This document shows, piece after piece, positions 8,628 through 17,850 of a stretch of 64,000 nt of DNA. Within the stretch, counting starts at the first letter, position 1, and the number at the start of each line of letters is the position of its first letter. The notes below the pieces were generated by a model that saw only the letters and a program-made list of their open reading frames with translations, was not told the origin of the DNA and ran no database searches. Both the position numbers and the translations under genes were made by a program. Origin of the DNA: Brevibacillus laterosporus LMG 15441 (lineage in GTDB: Bacteria; Bacillota; Bacilli; Brevibacillales; Brevibacillaceae); contig NZ_CP007806.1 of NCBI RefSeq assembly GCF_000219535.2, forward strand, positions 1,894,501-1,958,500, read 5' to 3'.

Positions 8628-8664
8628 TTAAATTAAAATAATGTATTGTAATACTAAATAAGGA
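8628..8664 (+). repeat. Direct repeat, copy 2
   Basis: Same core as 7175-7211 (TAAATTAAAATAATGTATT). It ends in the AAGGAGG ribosome site of the following phage ORF. Confidence 0.5.
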
Positions 8665-8674
8665 GGTGATCAAT

Positions 8675-8785
8675 ATTCCAAACATCACATTGAAAACAAT
8701 GAGTGGAGATGAAGTAGTTTTAGAGTCATCCATAGACTTAATGGAGGGAGACACACTTATACAGAAGATTCCTGAGAATTCTTAA
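8675..8785 (+). CDS. Small phage-type ORF with apparent ATT start
   Basis: AGGAGGTGAT is followed at 8-base spacing by ATT CCA AAC. The open frame gives 36 residues (IPNITLKTMSGDEVVLESSI ...) and stops at TAA overlapping the next gene's ATG (TAATG). No ATG, GTG or TTG is well placed, so ATT is the likely initiator unless the true start has mutated. Function unknown. Confidence 0.45.
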   Translation: MPNITLKTMSGDEVVLESSIDLMEGDTLIQKIPENS

Positions 8786-8985
8786 TGACAAAAAACGTAC
8801 ATTCTATACAAGATGCTAAAGAATACATAATTTTATTAAGAGAACATTACAAAATAGATATTGATAGAGCGTATGAATCATCAAGCGGAGATTTCACACA
8901 AGGTTATGAAAGAAAAGAGCAAAAGAAAGCGCTAAAAAGTCTTCAAAAAGCTTACTTAGAGTTGACTCAAAATACCAAGAACTGA
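8785..8985 (+). CDS. Hypothetical phage protein
   Basis: A charged, helical 66-residue protein (KEYIILLREHYKIDID ... KALKSLQKAYLELTQ). It is translationally coupled to the upstream ORF by a one-base stop/start overlap and precedes the ribonucleotide reductase genes of the prophage remnant. Function unknown. Confidence 0.55.
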   Translation: MTKNVHSIQDAKEYIILLREHYKIDIDRAYESSSGDFTQGYERKEQKKALKSLQKAYLELTQNTKN

Positions 8986-8993
8986 GGTGTGAA

Positions 8994-9254
8994 ATGGAAA
9001 GGTATATTCCAATCGTCCAATATGTAAATGCAACCAAAGTGAGTACAGATTTTACACTTTGTGATCAAAGTAGATGTTTCATAGGGAAAACTGGCGATTA
9101 TATCATTACAGAAAATGGTCAGCAATACGCTTTTCCAAAGCATGTATTTGAAAAATTTTTTAAGAAGTCAACAATAGCTGACAGTCTTCTACAAATTGAT
9201 CATGAGCAAGCTTATAGAGAAATGTACAATGATATATCATTAGAGAAGGTTTGA
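8994..9254 (+). CDS. Hypothetical phage protein upstream of nrdI
   Basis: This 86-residue protein starts at the ATG at 8994 after GAGGTG. It contains a GDYIITENGQQYAFPKHVFEKFF stretch, resembling small PGDYI-type phage proteins that often lie beside nucleotide-metabolism genes. Its stop overlaps the longest possible nrdI frame. Function unknown. Confidence 0.55.
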   Translation: MERYIPIVQYVNATKVSTDFTLCDQSRCFIGKTGDYIITENGQQYAFPKHVFEKFFKKSTIADSLLQIDHEQAYREMYNDISLEKV

Positions 9255-9262
9255 ATTTAATA

Positions 9263-9646
9263 ATGAAATATCCACTTATAGTCTACGATTCATTAACAGG
9301 TAATGTGGGGCGTTTTGCATCACGATTAGAATTCAAGAAAGTGAAAGTGTCACCTGAACTTAAAGTAAATCAACCATTTTTACTAGTGACTTATACCACT
9401 GGATTTGGAGAAGTGCTTAGAAGCACGCAAGAATTTTTAAAGCGTAATTATAGTAATTTGCTTGGAGTAGCTTCAAGTGGAAATAAAAATTGGGGACAGT
9501 TATTTGGAAGAAGTGCTGATATTATCTCTTTTCAATATAATGTCCCAATATTTTGCGAATTTGAGTTGTCTGGTACATGCAATGATATAGAACGTTTTAC
9601 TCAGGAGGTCAACAGGATTGTCCAATTTAATTCCAAAGTGGATTGA
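9263..9646 (+). CDS. nrdI: NrdI, flavodoxin-like ribonucleotide reductase cofactor protein
   Basis: NrdI is a small flavodoxin that supplies the oxidant for assembling the dimanganese-tyrosyl radical cofactor of class Ib NrdF. The N-terminal FMN loop (VYDSLTGNVGRFASRL), TYTTGFGE in the middle and SSGNKNWG for the second flavin loop are all present. The length (about 127 residues) matches phage SPbeta-type NrdI. The ATG at 9263 is preferred over the TTG at 9251. It overlaps the nrdE start by 29 bases, as in compact nrdIEF operons. It looks intact although its partners nrdE and nrdF are not, so it is probably a leftover. Confidence 0.85.
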   Translation: MKYPLIVYDSLTGNVGRFASRLEFKKVKVSPELKVNQPFLLVTYTTGFGEVLRSTQEFLKRNYSNLLGVASSGNKNWGQLFGRSADIISFQYNVPIFCEFELSGTCNDIERFTQEVNRIVQFNSKVD

Positions 9647-11647
9647 GCTAAACAATGAAGTAGTCATAAAGAAGAACGATAAATTTCAATTCAGCAAAGA
9701 CAAAGAGGCAGCAAAGAGCTATTTCGTTGATTATATTAATCAAAACAGAGTTTTCTTTCACGATTTAAAAGAGAAGCTAGATTATTTAATAGAAAACGAT
9801 TATTACGAAGCAGAATTTCTAGACAAATATACATATGAGCAAATTAAAGAAGTTTTTGATCTGGCATATGAGAAAAAATTCCGCTTTCCATCTTTTATGA
9901 GTGCTTTCAAGTTTTATAATGGTTACGCATTAAAAACAAATAATAAACAAAAAATCCTTGAACGCTATGAAGATCGAAATGTCATTGTTGCGCTATTTCC
10001 AACGAATGGAAATTTCGAAAAAGCAAAACAGTTTATTAGGTTGCTTATGAATCAAGAGTATCAACCAGCAACTCCAACCTTTCTTAACGCTGGACGCAAA
10101 TGACGAGGTGAACTCGTGAGTGGTTTCTTACTTGAAGTTAATGATTCACTGAATGACATTTCTAAAGCTATAGAAACTTCAATGCAACTTAGTAAAGTAG
10201 GTGGAGGAGTTTCCATTAACTTAAGCAAAATACAGGCAAAAGGAGAAACGATTAAAGGGATTGAAAATGCCACTAAAGGCGTTGTAGGAGTGATGAAACT
10301 TTTAGATCATGCTTTTAGATATGCTGATCAAATGGGGCAAAGAGAAGGTAGTGGAGCAGTATATTTAAATGTTTTTCATGCAGATATTAATGATTTTCTT
10401 GATACAAAGAAGATTAATGCAGATGAAGATGTTCGAGTAAAAACTTTGTCAATTGGAGTAGTAATGACTTGATAAATTTATTGAGCTTGCACGAGAAGAT
10501 AAAGCTATGTACACATTTTATCCTCACACAGTCTATAGGGCTTACGGAATCCATTTAGATGAGATGGATATGAACGAAATGTATCAACAATTAGTTGACA
10601 ATCCGAAAGTTCGGAAAGTCAAAATAAACCCACGTAGATTGTTAGAAAAGATAGCAATCATACGCTATGAATCAGGATACCCATACATAATGTTTGAGGG
10701 TAATGTGAATAAGTTTCATGCGTTAAATGGAATTTCAAGAGTTAAATTTAGCAATCTATGTAGTGAAGTACTTGAATCAACAGTTGTTTCTACATATGAG
10801 GATTATGGAGAACAGGACAGTATTGGATTAGATGTCTCATGTAATCTCGGCTCTCTAAATATTGCTAATGTAATGGAAAATAAATCAATTAAGGAATCAG
10901 TCAAATTAGCAATTGATGCATTAACGACTGTCTCTGAAAAGACTTCGATTACTAACGCTCCAGCGGTTCAAATGAATTTATGAAAGTGAAGAAGCAAGAG
11001 ACTTTGCTAATACATTCTTCATGATGATGAATTATTACTCCTTAGAAAGATCAATGGAGATCGCAAGGGACACTGGTATAAAATTTTATGGTTTTGATAA
11101 ATCAACATATGCTACAGGCGAATATTTTGAAATGTATCTAAAAGAAGATCATTCTCCAAAAACTGAAAAGGCTAGGGACCTATTTGATGGAATTTATGTT
11201 CCAACAAAAGAGGACTGGGCTAATTTAAAACGGCAAGTTATGGACAATGGGATTACTCATAGTTATCGTCTAGCGATCGCTCCTACAGGTCCAATCTCTT
11301 ACGTTCAATCAGCTACAGCTTCAGTAATGCCAATTATGGAACGTATTGAAGAACGTACATATGGAGACTCAAAAACATATTATCCGATGCCATATTTATC
11401 TCCTGAGAATTGGTTCTACTTTACAGAAGCATATGATATGGATATGTTCAAAGTTGTAGATATGATTGCAACTATTCAAAAACACATTGATCAAGGAATA
11501 TCTTTTACCCTCTTTCTAAGGGATACAATGACAACGAGAGATTTAACTAAAATAGACTTATATGCCCATCACAAAGGGATAAAGACACTTTATTATGCAC
11601 GAACAAAAGACACTACTAGAGAGAACTGTTTATCATGTCAGGTTTAA
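9618..11647 (+). pseudogene. nrdE: Class Ib ribonucleotide reductase large subunit, heavily decayed
   Basis: The whole gene can be followed in pieces: 9618-10103, 10116-10472, about 10473-10983 and about 10982-11647. The damage is clear. A TGA stands for a CGA codon in the phrase GRK-R-RGELV (10101-10103). The active-site phrase expected as VSCFLLEV reads VSGFLLEV, so a redox cysteine is gone. There is a frameshift at about 10472, and a deletion plus frameshift near 10970-10985 after NAPAV. The C-terminal thiol motif CLSCQV is still readable. The protein resembles SPbeta-type NrdE. It cannot be functional. Confidence 0.88.
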
Positions 11648-11654
11648 AGGGGTT

Positions 11655-12254
11655 ATGTATTTGAGTAAAGTTTACGATGCTGCTAATTGGTCATTACATG
11701 AAGACAATTTTACGCAATTATTTTATGAACAAAATGTTCGTCAATTTTGGCTCCCAGAAGAAATTAGTTTAAATGGGGATTTACTAACGTGGAAAACTCT
11801 TAGTAGAGAAGAACAAGACACTTATAAAAAAGTATTAGGTGGACTAACCTTGCTTGATACAGAACAAGGAAATGTTGGCATGCCCATGATCGCTCAAAAC
11901 GTAAAAGGACATCAAAGAAAAGCTGTTCTTAATTTTATGGCTATGATGGAAAATGCAGTTCATGCCAAGTCTTATTCTAATATTTTTCTAACCCTAGCAT
12001 CAATGGAAGAAATAAATGATGTTTTTAAATGGGTTAAAGAAAATAAATATTTACAATACAAAACACAAATTATCGTATCATTTTACAACAATATTAAGCC
12101 TGATGATATTGTGTCCCTTTACAAAGCAATGGTTGCTTCGGTGTACTTAGAAAGATTTTTGTTCTACAGCGGATTTTACTATCCACTATATTTTTATGGT
12201 CAAGGTAAGCTAATGCAAAGTGGTGAAATAATTAGCCTTATAATTAGGGATTAA
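11655..12254 (+). pseudogene. nrdF: Class Ib ribonucleotide reductase small subunit, 5' exon only
   Basis: Starts at the ATG at 11655 after AAAGGGG. It reads about 199 residues of NrdF with the radical-cofactor region ([40 protein letters not shown]). The reading ends at [10 protein letters not shown], where the conserved gene would continue with E and the last metal ligands. At this point group I intron sequence begins. No second exon is found in the next kilobases, so the gene is truncated. Confidence 0.85.
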
Positions 12255-12650
12255 TTTGAGTACTCCTTTAAAGTAATTTAGAGGTAATAAACCCCTTTAA
12301 TTCAGGGAAACCCTAACGTCAAGCCGAGGGCAATCCTGAGCGAAGTTCATTATACGAATAGATAATGGTAGATGATTGCAAAGGGTATTTACATGATTAT
12401 TATCGGGGACAAAAGTTATATAGGTAAAGATTCAAGAATACATAAGAAAACAAGATGTAGAGAGCATAGTTGGCAACTGAAAAGAGGAATTCATCACAAT
12501 TTAAAAATGCAAAAAGCTTTTAATGAAAATAAAAATATTGAATATAATGAATTAGAAATATTTGAGGATATTGATGATAATGCTCTCTGTCAACGTGAAA
12601 TCTATTATATTAACAAGTATGGGACGTCGACTTACCGAAATAATTAAGAA
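12253..12650 (+). ncRNA. Truncated group I intron interrupting nrdF
   Basis: Directly after the nrdF exon a non-coding stretch contains the classic group I core at 12309-12345 (TAACGTCAAGCCGAGGGCAA then TCCTGAGC), which forms P4-P6 with the P and Q elements. A homing endonuclease fragment follows. The exon ends GGGAT, so the 5' splice site is probably near 12252. The 3' core (P7/R/S) and 3' exon are missing. Introns at this position are known in SPbeta-like phage nrdF genes. Confidence 0.8.
12372..12647 (+). pseudogene. GIY-YIG intron endonuclease, truncated
   Basis: The frame starts KGIYMIIIGDKSYIGKDSRI, the GIY and YIG strands of this nuclease family, with Arg in RCREH and an LKRGIHHNLKMQKAFN segment. 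Only the catalytic domain (about 85 residues) is present. The DNA-binding half is lost where the sequence fuses to the opposite-strand gene near 12620. It lies inside the group I intron and would have driven intron homing. Confidence 0.8.
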
Positions 12651-13133
12651 GATAATTGCTCCTAAAATTCCTAGTACTTGCATAGCAAGATTAAAGCCAA
12701 GAAAAGAAGAAAAGACAAACAATATAACAGCGAATTCCCATAACAATTTGAGTAAACTCTTAAAACCCATATGCTTTTTCTTTATTTTTGTTCCTAAATG
12801 TGCTATAGCTGCTTCACCAATATATTCTCCAATATATCCAATAACGTTATCAACTTTTCTATATAGTAACTTGTTTTGACCAAGATCATTGATAGGTATT
12901 GCGATTTGTATTTCAGGATTAGATATTTTGTTTTGATTTAGTTGAGATTGATTTGGCTCTCCCACAAAAAACCAAATCACAGGTTTAAATCCTGATAGAA
13001 GAGATGATTCAAAGCTTGATACAGGAGTTAGGTGTATTAGATTTTCATGTTGAATAACATTAGAAGATGTATACCTTACTATACTTTTACCTTCCAATTC
13101 TTTTAATTGGGCATCAGATGGCTTTACTTGCAA
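12552..13133 (-). CDS. Putative membrane protein, C-terminus replaced by recombination
   Basis: The N-terminal 100 residues are soluble (SIVRYTSSNVIQHENLIHLT, GFKPVIWFFVGEPNQS) and are followed by two membrane helices around residues 125-165 (LLWEFAVILFVFSSFLGFNL; VLGILGAIIFLIISV). The last about 25 codons are the antisense of the GIY-YIG fragment, so the original 3' end was lost at a junction near 12620. I do not recognise the family. Orientation opposite to the phage genes suggests a rearranged piece. Confidence 0.5.
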   Translation of the reverse strand: MQVKPSDAQLKELEGKSIVRYTSSNVIQHENLIHLTPVSSFESSLLSGFKPVIWFFVGEPNQSQLNQNKISNPEIQIAIPINDLGQNKLLYRKVDNVIGYIGEYIGEAAIAHLGTKIKKKHMGFKSLLKLLWEFAVILFVFSSFLGFNLAMQVLGILGAIIFLIISVSRRPILVNIIDFTLTESIIINILKYF

Positions 13134-13202
13134 ATTTCAACTTGGTAGTTTATCTATATTGTTCAATACAACAATGATTTTAATTGGAGGCTGCAAATAT
13201 GA

Positions 13203-13406
13203 ATGAACAAATTGATAGTCAAGGAACTAATTAAGGGGCGTTATAATCTAAGGTATTGCAGCTACACAGAGATGAGGTCGCAAGGCAACTATACTGATGT
13301 ATTCCAAGACGGATGTGAATGCGGTGAGTCTCAAGTCCTCTATGAAATTGGTTGCTTACTGGGTATAGACTTGGAAGAACCTGAAGAACAAGACTTCGAT
13401 TACTAA
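13203..13406 (+). CDS. Hypothetical phage protein
   Basis: A 67-residue acidic protein with a CECGESQVLYEIGCLLG segment and an acidic tail. A GGAGG at about 13186 is better spaced for an ATG at 13199, which opens a short frame in another register, so the first codons may be frameshifted. Function unknown. Confidence 0.4.
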   Translation: MNKLIVKELIKGRYNLRYCSYTEMRSQGNYTDVFQDGCECGESQVLYEIGCLLGIDLEEPEEQDFDY

Positions 13407-13429
13407 TGGAAGGATAATGAAACTTACTA

Positions 13430-14471
13430 ATGAGATCAAACATATTTATCCCTAAGAAGATTAAAGTTGGATTTCAAAACAGAGACAATACATATACAAA
13501 AAAGTTAGCATATGTGATTTATTACGACCAAAAAGACTAAGCTTAGAAAAGAAACCTCGTGGAATAGTTGGAGAGATAAGAACATTCAAGATGTTGACTT
13601 TATTAATGAGCCAATTTCAGGTTTTGTTCTAAATAAAAAAGTAGGAGATTATGTTTCGGACTGGAATCATAGACAGGCATATGTAAGAGTATATGACCCT
13701 AGAGATTTCGAATTTGAAATAACCGTTGAGAACTTATTGTACATCTTAGAAAATACAAACTCAATTAAAGGTAAAGGATTAGAAGGAGACTTTATTTATG
13801 GTTGGGATGGTAAAGAATTGGTTCTAATTCCTACAAGTTCTCCTGACTATGTTGAGATATCGCAGTTTAACAAGATTCTTCATAAAAAGAATTATGTGAA
13901 AGTAAAAGATTTGATTATTGGGTTACTAAATATGAAAGTGTTGTTGGAACAAATTGGTGGGACAGTTCTTATGTTGCAGTAGACGTAAATAAAGGGAAGT
14001 ATTACTTCTTTGCTAAGAAATCAATGTGTAGTTATAACAATGAAAAATATTTGAGTTTGCTAACACTAAGATCATTAGGTGATAAATTCATTGCTACAGT
14101 TTCGCCAGATTGTGTTGAAAATTACGCTGATTTGTTTGAACAGCTAGAGTGTAACACTAAATACTCTCCATATGATAAATCTAAAGATGAATATATTCCC
14201 TATAACTATGAGAGATTTGAAGCCAAGGTCAATTCAAACAGGTGGAGATCATCTTTCTATACAAGTAATAATGATAATAGTTTGATTGATGTGGCTAGGG
14301 ATTATCGAGAACCTGATTCTGGATTATTTAAAGTAATTGAAAAAGATAAAACAAAAAGATGGAGTAGTGATTCAGTTTGAAGGTACACTTGAGCAAATTT
14401 ACAATCGCTACACACCAAAGTACAAAAACAAATACTTAGCCAATAGAAAACTATATCAAAAAGGAGAATGA
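13430..14471 (+). pseudogene. Large-phage hypothetical gene, broken by several frameshifts
   Basis: Reading across frames reconstructs one protein of about 340 residues. It runs MRSNIFIPKKIKVGFQNRDN from 13430, KLRKETSWNSWRDKNIQDVD near 13540, LYILENTNSIKGKGLEGDFI near 13740, SLGDKFIATVSPDCVENYAD near 14080 and IYNRYTPKYKNKYLANRKLY to 14471. Frameshifts lie near 13540, 13930-13980 and 14365. The pattern matches a conserved hypothetical protein of large Bacillus phages with no known function. Confidence 0.6.
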
Positions 14472-14473
14472 AA

Positions 14474-14868
14474 ATGGGGAACAGTAACGATCAAAAAATT
14501 ATGCAACTTAGGAAGAAAATTGAAGCAAAGAAAAGATTGGGAGGACTATAAAGTTCACTCCAATTACAAACTGTTCAATTGAATTAGACGGAGTAAAATA
14601 TAATCTTCAAGTCTTAACAAAAGAACAAATTATCGCTTTGATGGTCAAATTAAATGCATATACGATTTCAGCTAAAGAGTTGGGTTTGTTGAACGATTAT
14701 ATTATAAGTGGATTTAATGTGATGGATTGGATTAAAGATTTAAAATCAAAACTTGATATTGTTAGAAGAAAAGAGGAAGAGCATAAACTCAAAGTGATGG
14801 AAACAAAACTTCATCAACTTCTGTCAAATGAGAAGAAGGTGGAGCTTGAAAAATTGAATCAATGCTAA
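14474..14868 (+). pseudogene. Phage hypothetical gene, frameshifted
   Basis: An ATG at 14474 with AAAGGAG upstream opens MGNSNDQKIMQLRKKIEAKK and stops at about 14550. The continuation in another frame (KFTPITNCSIELDGVKYNLQ ... KLHQLLSNEKKVELEKL) runs to 14868. Joined, it is about 130 residues with a coiled C-terminal half. The gene directly follows the previous phage pseudogene. Confidence 0.55.
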
Positions 14869-14942
14869 TCAATAATGTAAAATAAATCATTAACTAGGAG
14901 GGTACATAAGCACAGTAATTATTAGTAGCTTAAGGAGAGATT

Positions 14943-15723
14943 ACGATTCAAGCAGACAAGCAATATTTAAAATTGGTAAAAGATATTTTAGAAAACGGAT
15001 ACTAACAACAATCGAACAGGAATCCCTACAAAAAAGCTATTTGGTAAGCTATTGAGTTATGATTTGCAAAAGGAATTTCCGATTTTAACAACTAAATTTG
15101 TTGCCTTTAAAACAGCGGTTAAGGAATTGCTATGGATTTACAAGCATCAAAGCAATGATGTGAAGCTGTTGCAGAAAATGGGTGTCCATGTTTGGGATGA
15201 ATGGGCTTGGAAAGATGGAACGATTGGGAGCATACGGTTATCAAATTGCGAAACACAATCAGATAGATAACCTGATCGATGGCTAAAAAATGATCCACAA
15301 GGACGCAGACATATTATTAGCTTATGGGACATGAATGATTTAGAAGAAATGGCTTTGTAGCCATGTGCTTTCCATACCATGTGGGATGTATCAGACGTCT
15401 ATTTAAATTGCACACTCGTACAACGCAGCGGTGATATAGGATTAGGCATCCCCTTTAATACTACCCAATATGCCGTACTTATTCATATGATTGCTCAGGT
15501 TACTGGTTTAAAAGCAGGAAAGTTTCATCATTACATTAACAATGCACATATCTACGAAAATCATTTCGATGGATTGCGTACCCAATTAACTAGAGAGGTG
15601 TACCTTGCCCCAAGCTTTCTGGATTAATCCTAAAATCACTAATTTTCACCATTTTACACCTAATGATGTGAAATTAATTGACTATAAACATCATCCAAAA
15701 ATTGAATGGAAGTAGCGGTATAA
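14943..15723 (+). pseudogene. thyA: Thymidylate synthase (ThyA), inactivated
   Basis: The entire ThyA sequence can be followed, from [18 protein letters not shown] through [20 protein letters not shown] and [17 protein letters not shown] to the C-terminus. In the centre, [11 protein letters not shown] contains the catalytic Cys, and [20 protein letters not shown] follows. Lesions are an ACG where the start ATG should be (14943), a frameshift at about 15003, a two-base loss near 15230, a TAG in place of the Tyr codon two residues before the catalytic Cys (15358-15360), and shifts near 15600 and 15708. Phages carry thyA together with nrdEF for dTTP supply, which fits the prophage origin. Confidence 0.88.
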
Positions 15724-15818
15724 ATATTATGAATCAACAATTGTAAAAGTAACCCATTATATGGTATTTTTTGTACAAGGAGTGCACATCCTAATATATT
15801 AGTTTTGGGGGTAATACA

Positions 15819-16106
15819 ATGAGGGAAAAATTTTTACTGTCTATGGCATCTGCTTTGTCAATCTTAGCTATTTCTTCTGCTGTTAGTGCAAGTGAGGTAG
15901 AACGCAGTAACACTAAAGAAAGTGTAGTTGTTAAATCTTGCCGTACTGTTATTTACAACGAGAAATACGGTTTAAATGAAGATGTTAAGATATACATTAC
16001 TAGAACGATTGAAGGACAGGAAGTTAAATTTAAACTAAAAGAGTTTGGTACTAGAAAAGGTGAGAACTTCCAGTGGGCTAAATATGAAGGTACTTTGTGT
16101 AACTAA
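15819..16106 (+). CDS. Small secreted protein with two cysteines
   Basis: This 95-residue protein has a Sec signal peptide (MREKFLLSMASALSILAISS, cleavage after AVSA near residue 24). The mature part of about 71 residues has two Cys (near residues 41 and 94) that could form one disulfide joining its ends. The preceding sequence is GGGGGT-like 8 bases before the ATG. Family not recognised. It is monocistronic with its own terminator. A small folded secreted protein or peptide antimicrobial is possible but unproven. Confidence 0.65.
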   Translation: MREKFLLSMASALSILAISSAVSASEVERSNTKESVVVKSCRTVIYNEKYGLNEDVKIYITRTIEGQEVKFKLKEFGTRKGENFQWAKYEGTLCN

Positions 16107-16120
16107 TTAGTCTTAATAGT

Positions 16121-16156
16121 TTGAATAGTCGACTCAGTTAAAGGTCGGCTATTCAA
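16121..16156 (+). terminator. Stem-loop terminator
   Basis: The arms TTGAATAGTCGAC and GTCGGCTATTCAA follow the small secreted protein gene. Confidence 0.7.
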
Positions 16157-16204
16157 TCTTAAAATATTGGACTCTCACTAATATTAGGAATGGCAAAGTT
16201 AACC

Positions 16205-16324
16205 ATGTATGTTGACAAAATGATTGGTAGTTACCACCCTAACTGGACAAAATATTTAGAAATGGGCACGATATTTCCTGTAATTATTGTCTTAGTTATA
16301 GGAATTGTATTGCTTATTGATTAA
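16205..16324 (+). CDS. Small single-helix membrane peptide
   Basis: A 39-codon ORF ends with a hydrophobic helix (FPVIIVLVIGIVLLID). A diverged second copy of its 3' half, with following sequence, lies at 21508-21577. The ribosome site is weak (AGGAATGG). It could be a real small membrane protein or the remnant of one. Confidence 0.35.
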   Translation: MYVDKMIGSYHPNWTKYLEMGTIFPVIIVLVIGIVLLID

Positions 16325-16395
16325 ACAAAAATGAACATTATGAATTAAGGGCAATGGGCTATGATTTGCCTTGAAATGTCTTTTAGATCCAATTA

Positions 16396-16440
16396 GAATA
16401 GACACTCCCCACAGTTTCCACACTCAAGGGAGGTCTATTT
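16396..16440 (+). terminator. Stem-loop terminator
   Basis: The arms GAATAGAC.CTCCC and GGGAGGTCTATT are followed by TTTT. Confidence 0.6.
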
Positions 16441-16449
16441 TTGTATTAT

Positions 16450-16484
16450 AAGGTCAACTGGTTCAAACTGGTTGACCTTTTTTA
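16450..16484 (+). terminator. Stem-loop terminator
   Basis: The arms AAGGTCAAC and GGTTGACCTT, with TGGTTCAAACT between, are followed by TTTT. Confidence 0.65.
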
Positions 16485-16489
16485 TTCTC

Positions 16490-16629
16490 TTGGCTGTATT
16501 ATTGCAGTAGCTAGGAAGAACAAGAGGTCTATTGGGACATTGAAATCGTAACAAGAAACTGTTCGCCTGCTATTGCGGTCACCATGTTTGAGCTGGTTGA
16601 GACAATGATCTCGTATAACGTGCAAAGCT
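16490..16629 (+). ncRNA. Possible IS110 left-end bridge-RNA region
   Basis: About 140 non-coding bases separate the upstream terminator from the IS110 transposase start. In IS110 elements the left-end region upstream of the transposase is transcribed into a structured bridge RNA that specifies target and donor. I see no gene here, and the place fits. The RNA itself is inferred from the family, not demonstrated. Confidence 0.35.
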
Positions 16630-17850
16630 GTGGAATCGTCAATGGTAGTAGGTGTACCTGGCAAAATTTCTGAAAGGCGGTTACAAATCAATCCTGTTAT
16701 TGGTATAGACTTTTCTAAGGGAGGAAGTCAAGCGATAGCCTTTATCTCCAAAGGAAAACCCTACGGAAAAACCATCAACTTTTATCACACAAAAGATGGG
16801 CTTGAGGAATTTCATCGTTTTTTAGAGCAAATTGAAACGAACCATGGAACTCGACCTGATGTAATTTTAGAGGCAACTGGACACTATCATTTGCCTATTA
16901 CTGATTTTTTAGAAGAACACCAGTACGTAGTTATTGTTTTAAACCCTCTTATTTCTCAACGATCCAGATCATCATCTTTGAGAAAAGTAAAGACAGACGC
17001 TTATCATTTGGCAGAATTATACTACAAGGAAGACTTTGAACCACTAAGAAAGCGAAGTGTGCATATAACCAATTTGAGGCAGGTAACACGAATAAATGAA
17101 GCGATTAACGACATGTATGTCCAAACAAAATTGAATCTTCAAGCAATTGTTGACCAAGTCTTCCCGTTGTTTGTTGGTGTATTCCATGATATGTACTGCT
17201 ACACGTCACTTAAGCTATTACAAGAATTTTCAATACCTAAAAGTGTAATCAGTGCTGAGGTTGACTGCATAGCAGAGAAAATTCTAACACTAACTTCACG
17301 CTTTAAATCTCTTTCATGGGCTAAAGAGAAAGTAGAAAAATTGATGGCCGCAGCACAGAACTGCCCTACAAAAAACGTTTATGAGGGCCACCTTTTCTCT
17401 TTGCATACACTCATTTAACTCATTCTCCAGTACCAAGAGCATCGGACCATCTAGACAAACAAATTCATACTATTGCAAAAGAAATATTAGAATATGATCT
17501 TCTTCGCTCAACTCCAGGAATCGGTGATAAGCTTGCGGCAACAATCTTATCTGAGATCGGAGACATTGTACGATTCGATAACGCTAAAAAGTTAGTTGCA
17601 TTCGCTGGTATTGATCCTAGCGTATTTGAATCTGGCAAATTCACAGAAACTAGAAATCGGATTACTAAGCGAGGATCGAAACTGCTACGAAGATCTCTTT
17701 TTATCGCCATACAGTGTGGAATACGAGGTAAGCAAAAAACCAACGAATTCGTGAATATTACGACAAGAAGCGTCAAGAAGGTAAAGCACATAAAACAGCA
17801 GCTATCGCTTGCATAATAAGCTTTTACACATCATCTTCGTTATTCTAACT
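16630..17850 (+). pseudogene. IS110-family transposase, inactivated
   Basis: The N-terminal DEDD domain is readable: GIDFSKG (first Asp), ILEATGHYH (Glu) and RKVKTDAYHL. The last normally reads KTDxxDA, so the fourth catalytic Asp has been removed by a small in-frame loss. A TAA replaces a CAA codon at 17416-17418, and a one-base loss follows near 17450. The Transposase_20 domain continues (LLRSTPGIGDKLAATILSEI ... KRGSKLLRRSLFIA) to about 17730, with more shifts near 17735 and 17815. Gene length and domain order are normal for IS110. The element is dead. Confidence 0.88.

Noticed and set aside
16482-16691. 69-codon minus-strand frame upstream of IS110
   Set aside because: It covers the IS110 left end and terminator; more likely non-coding bridge-RNA region.
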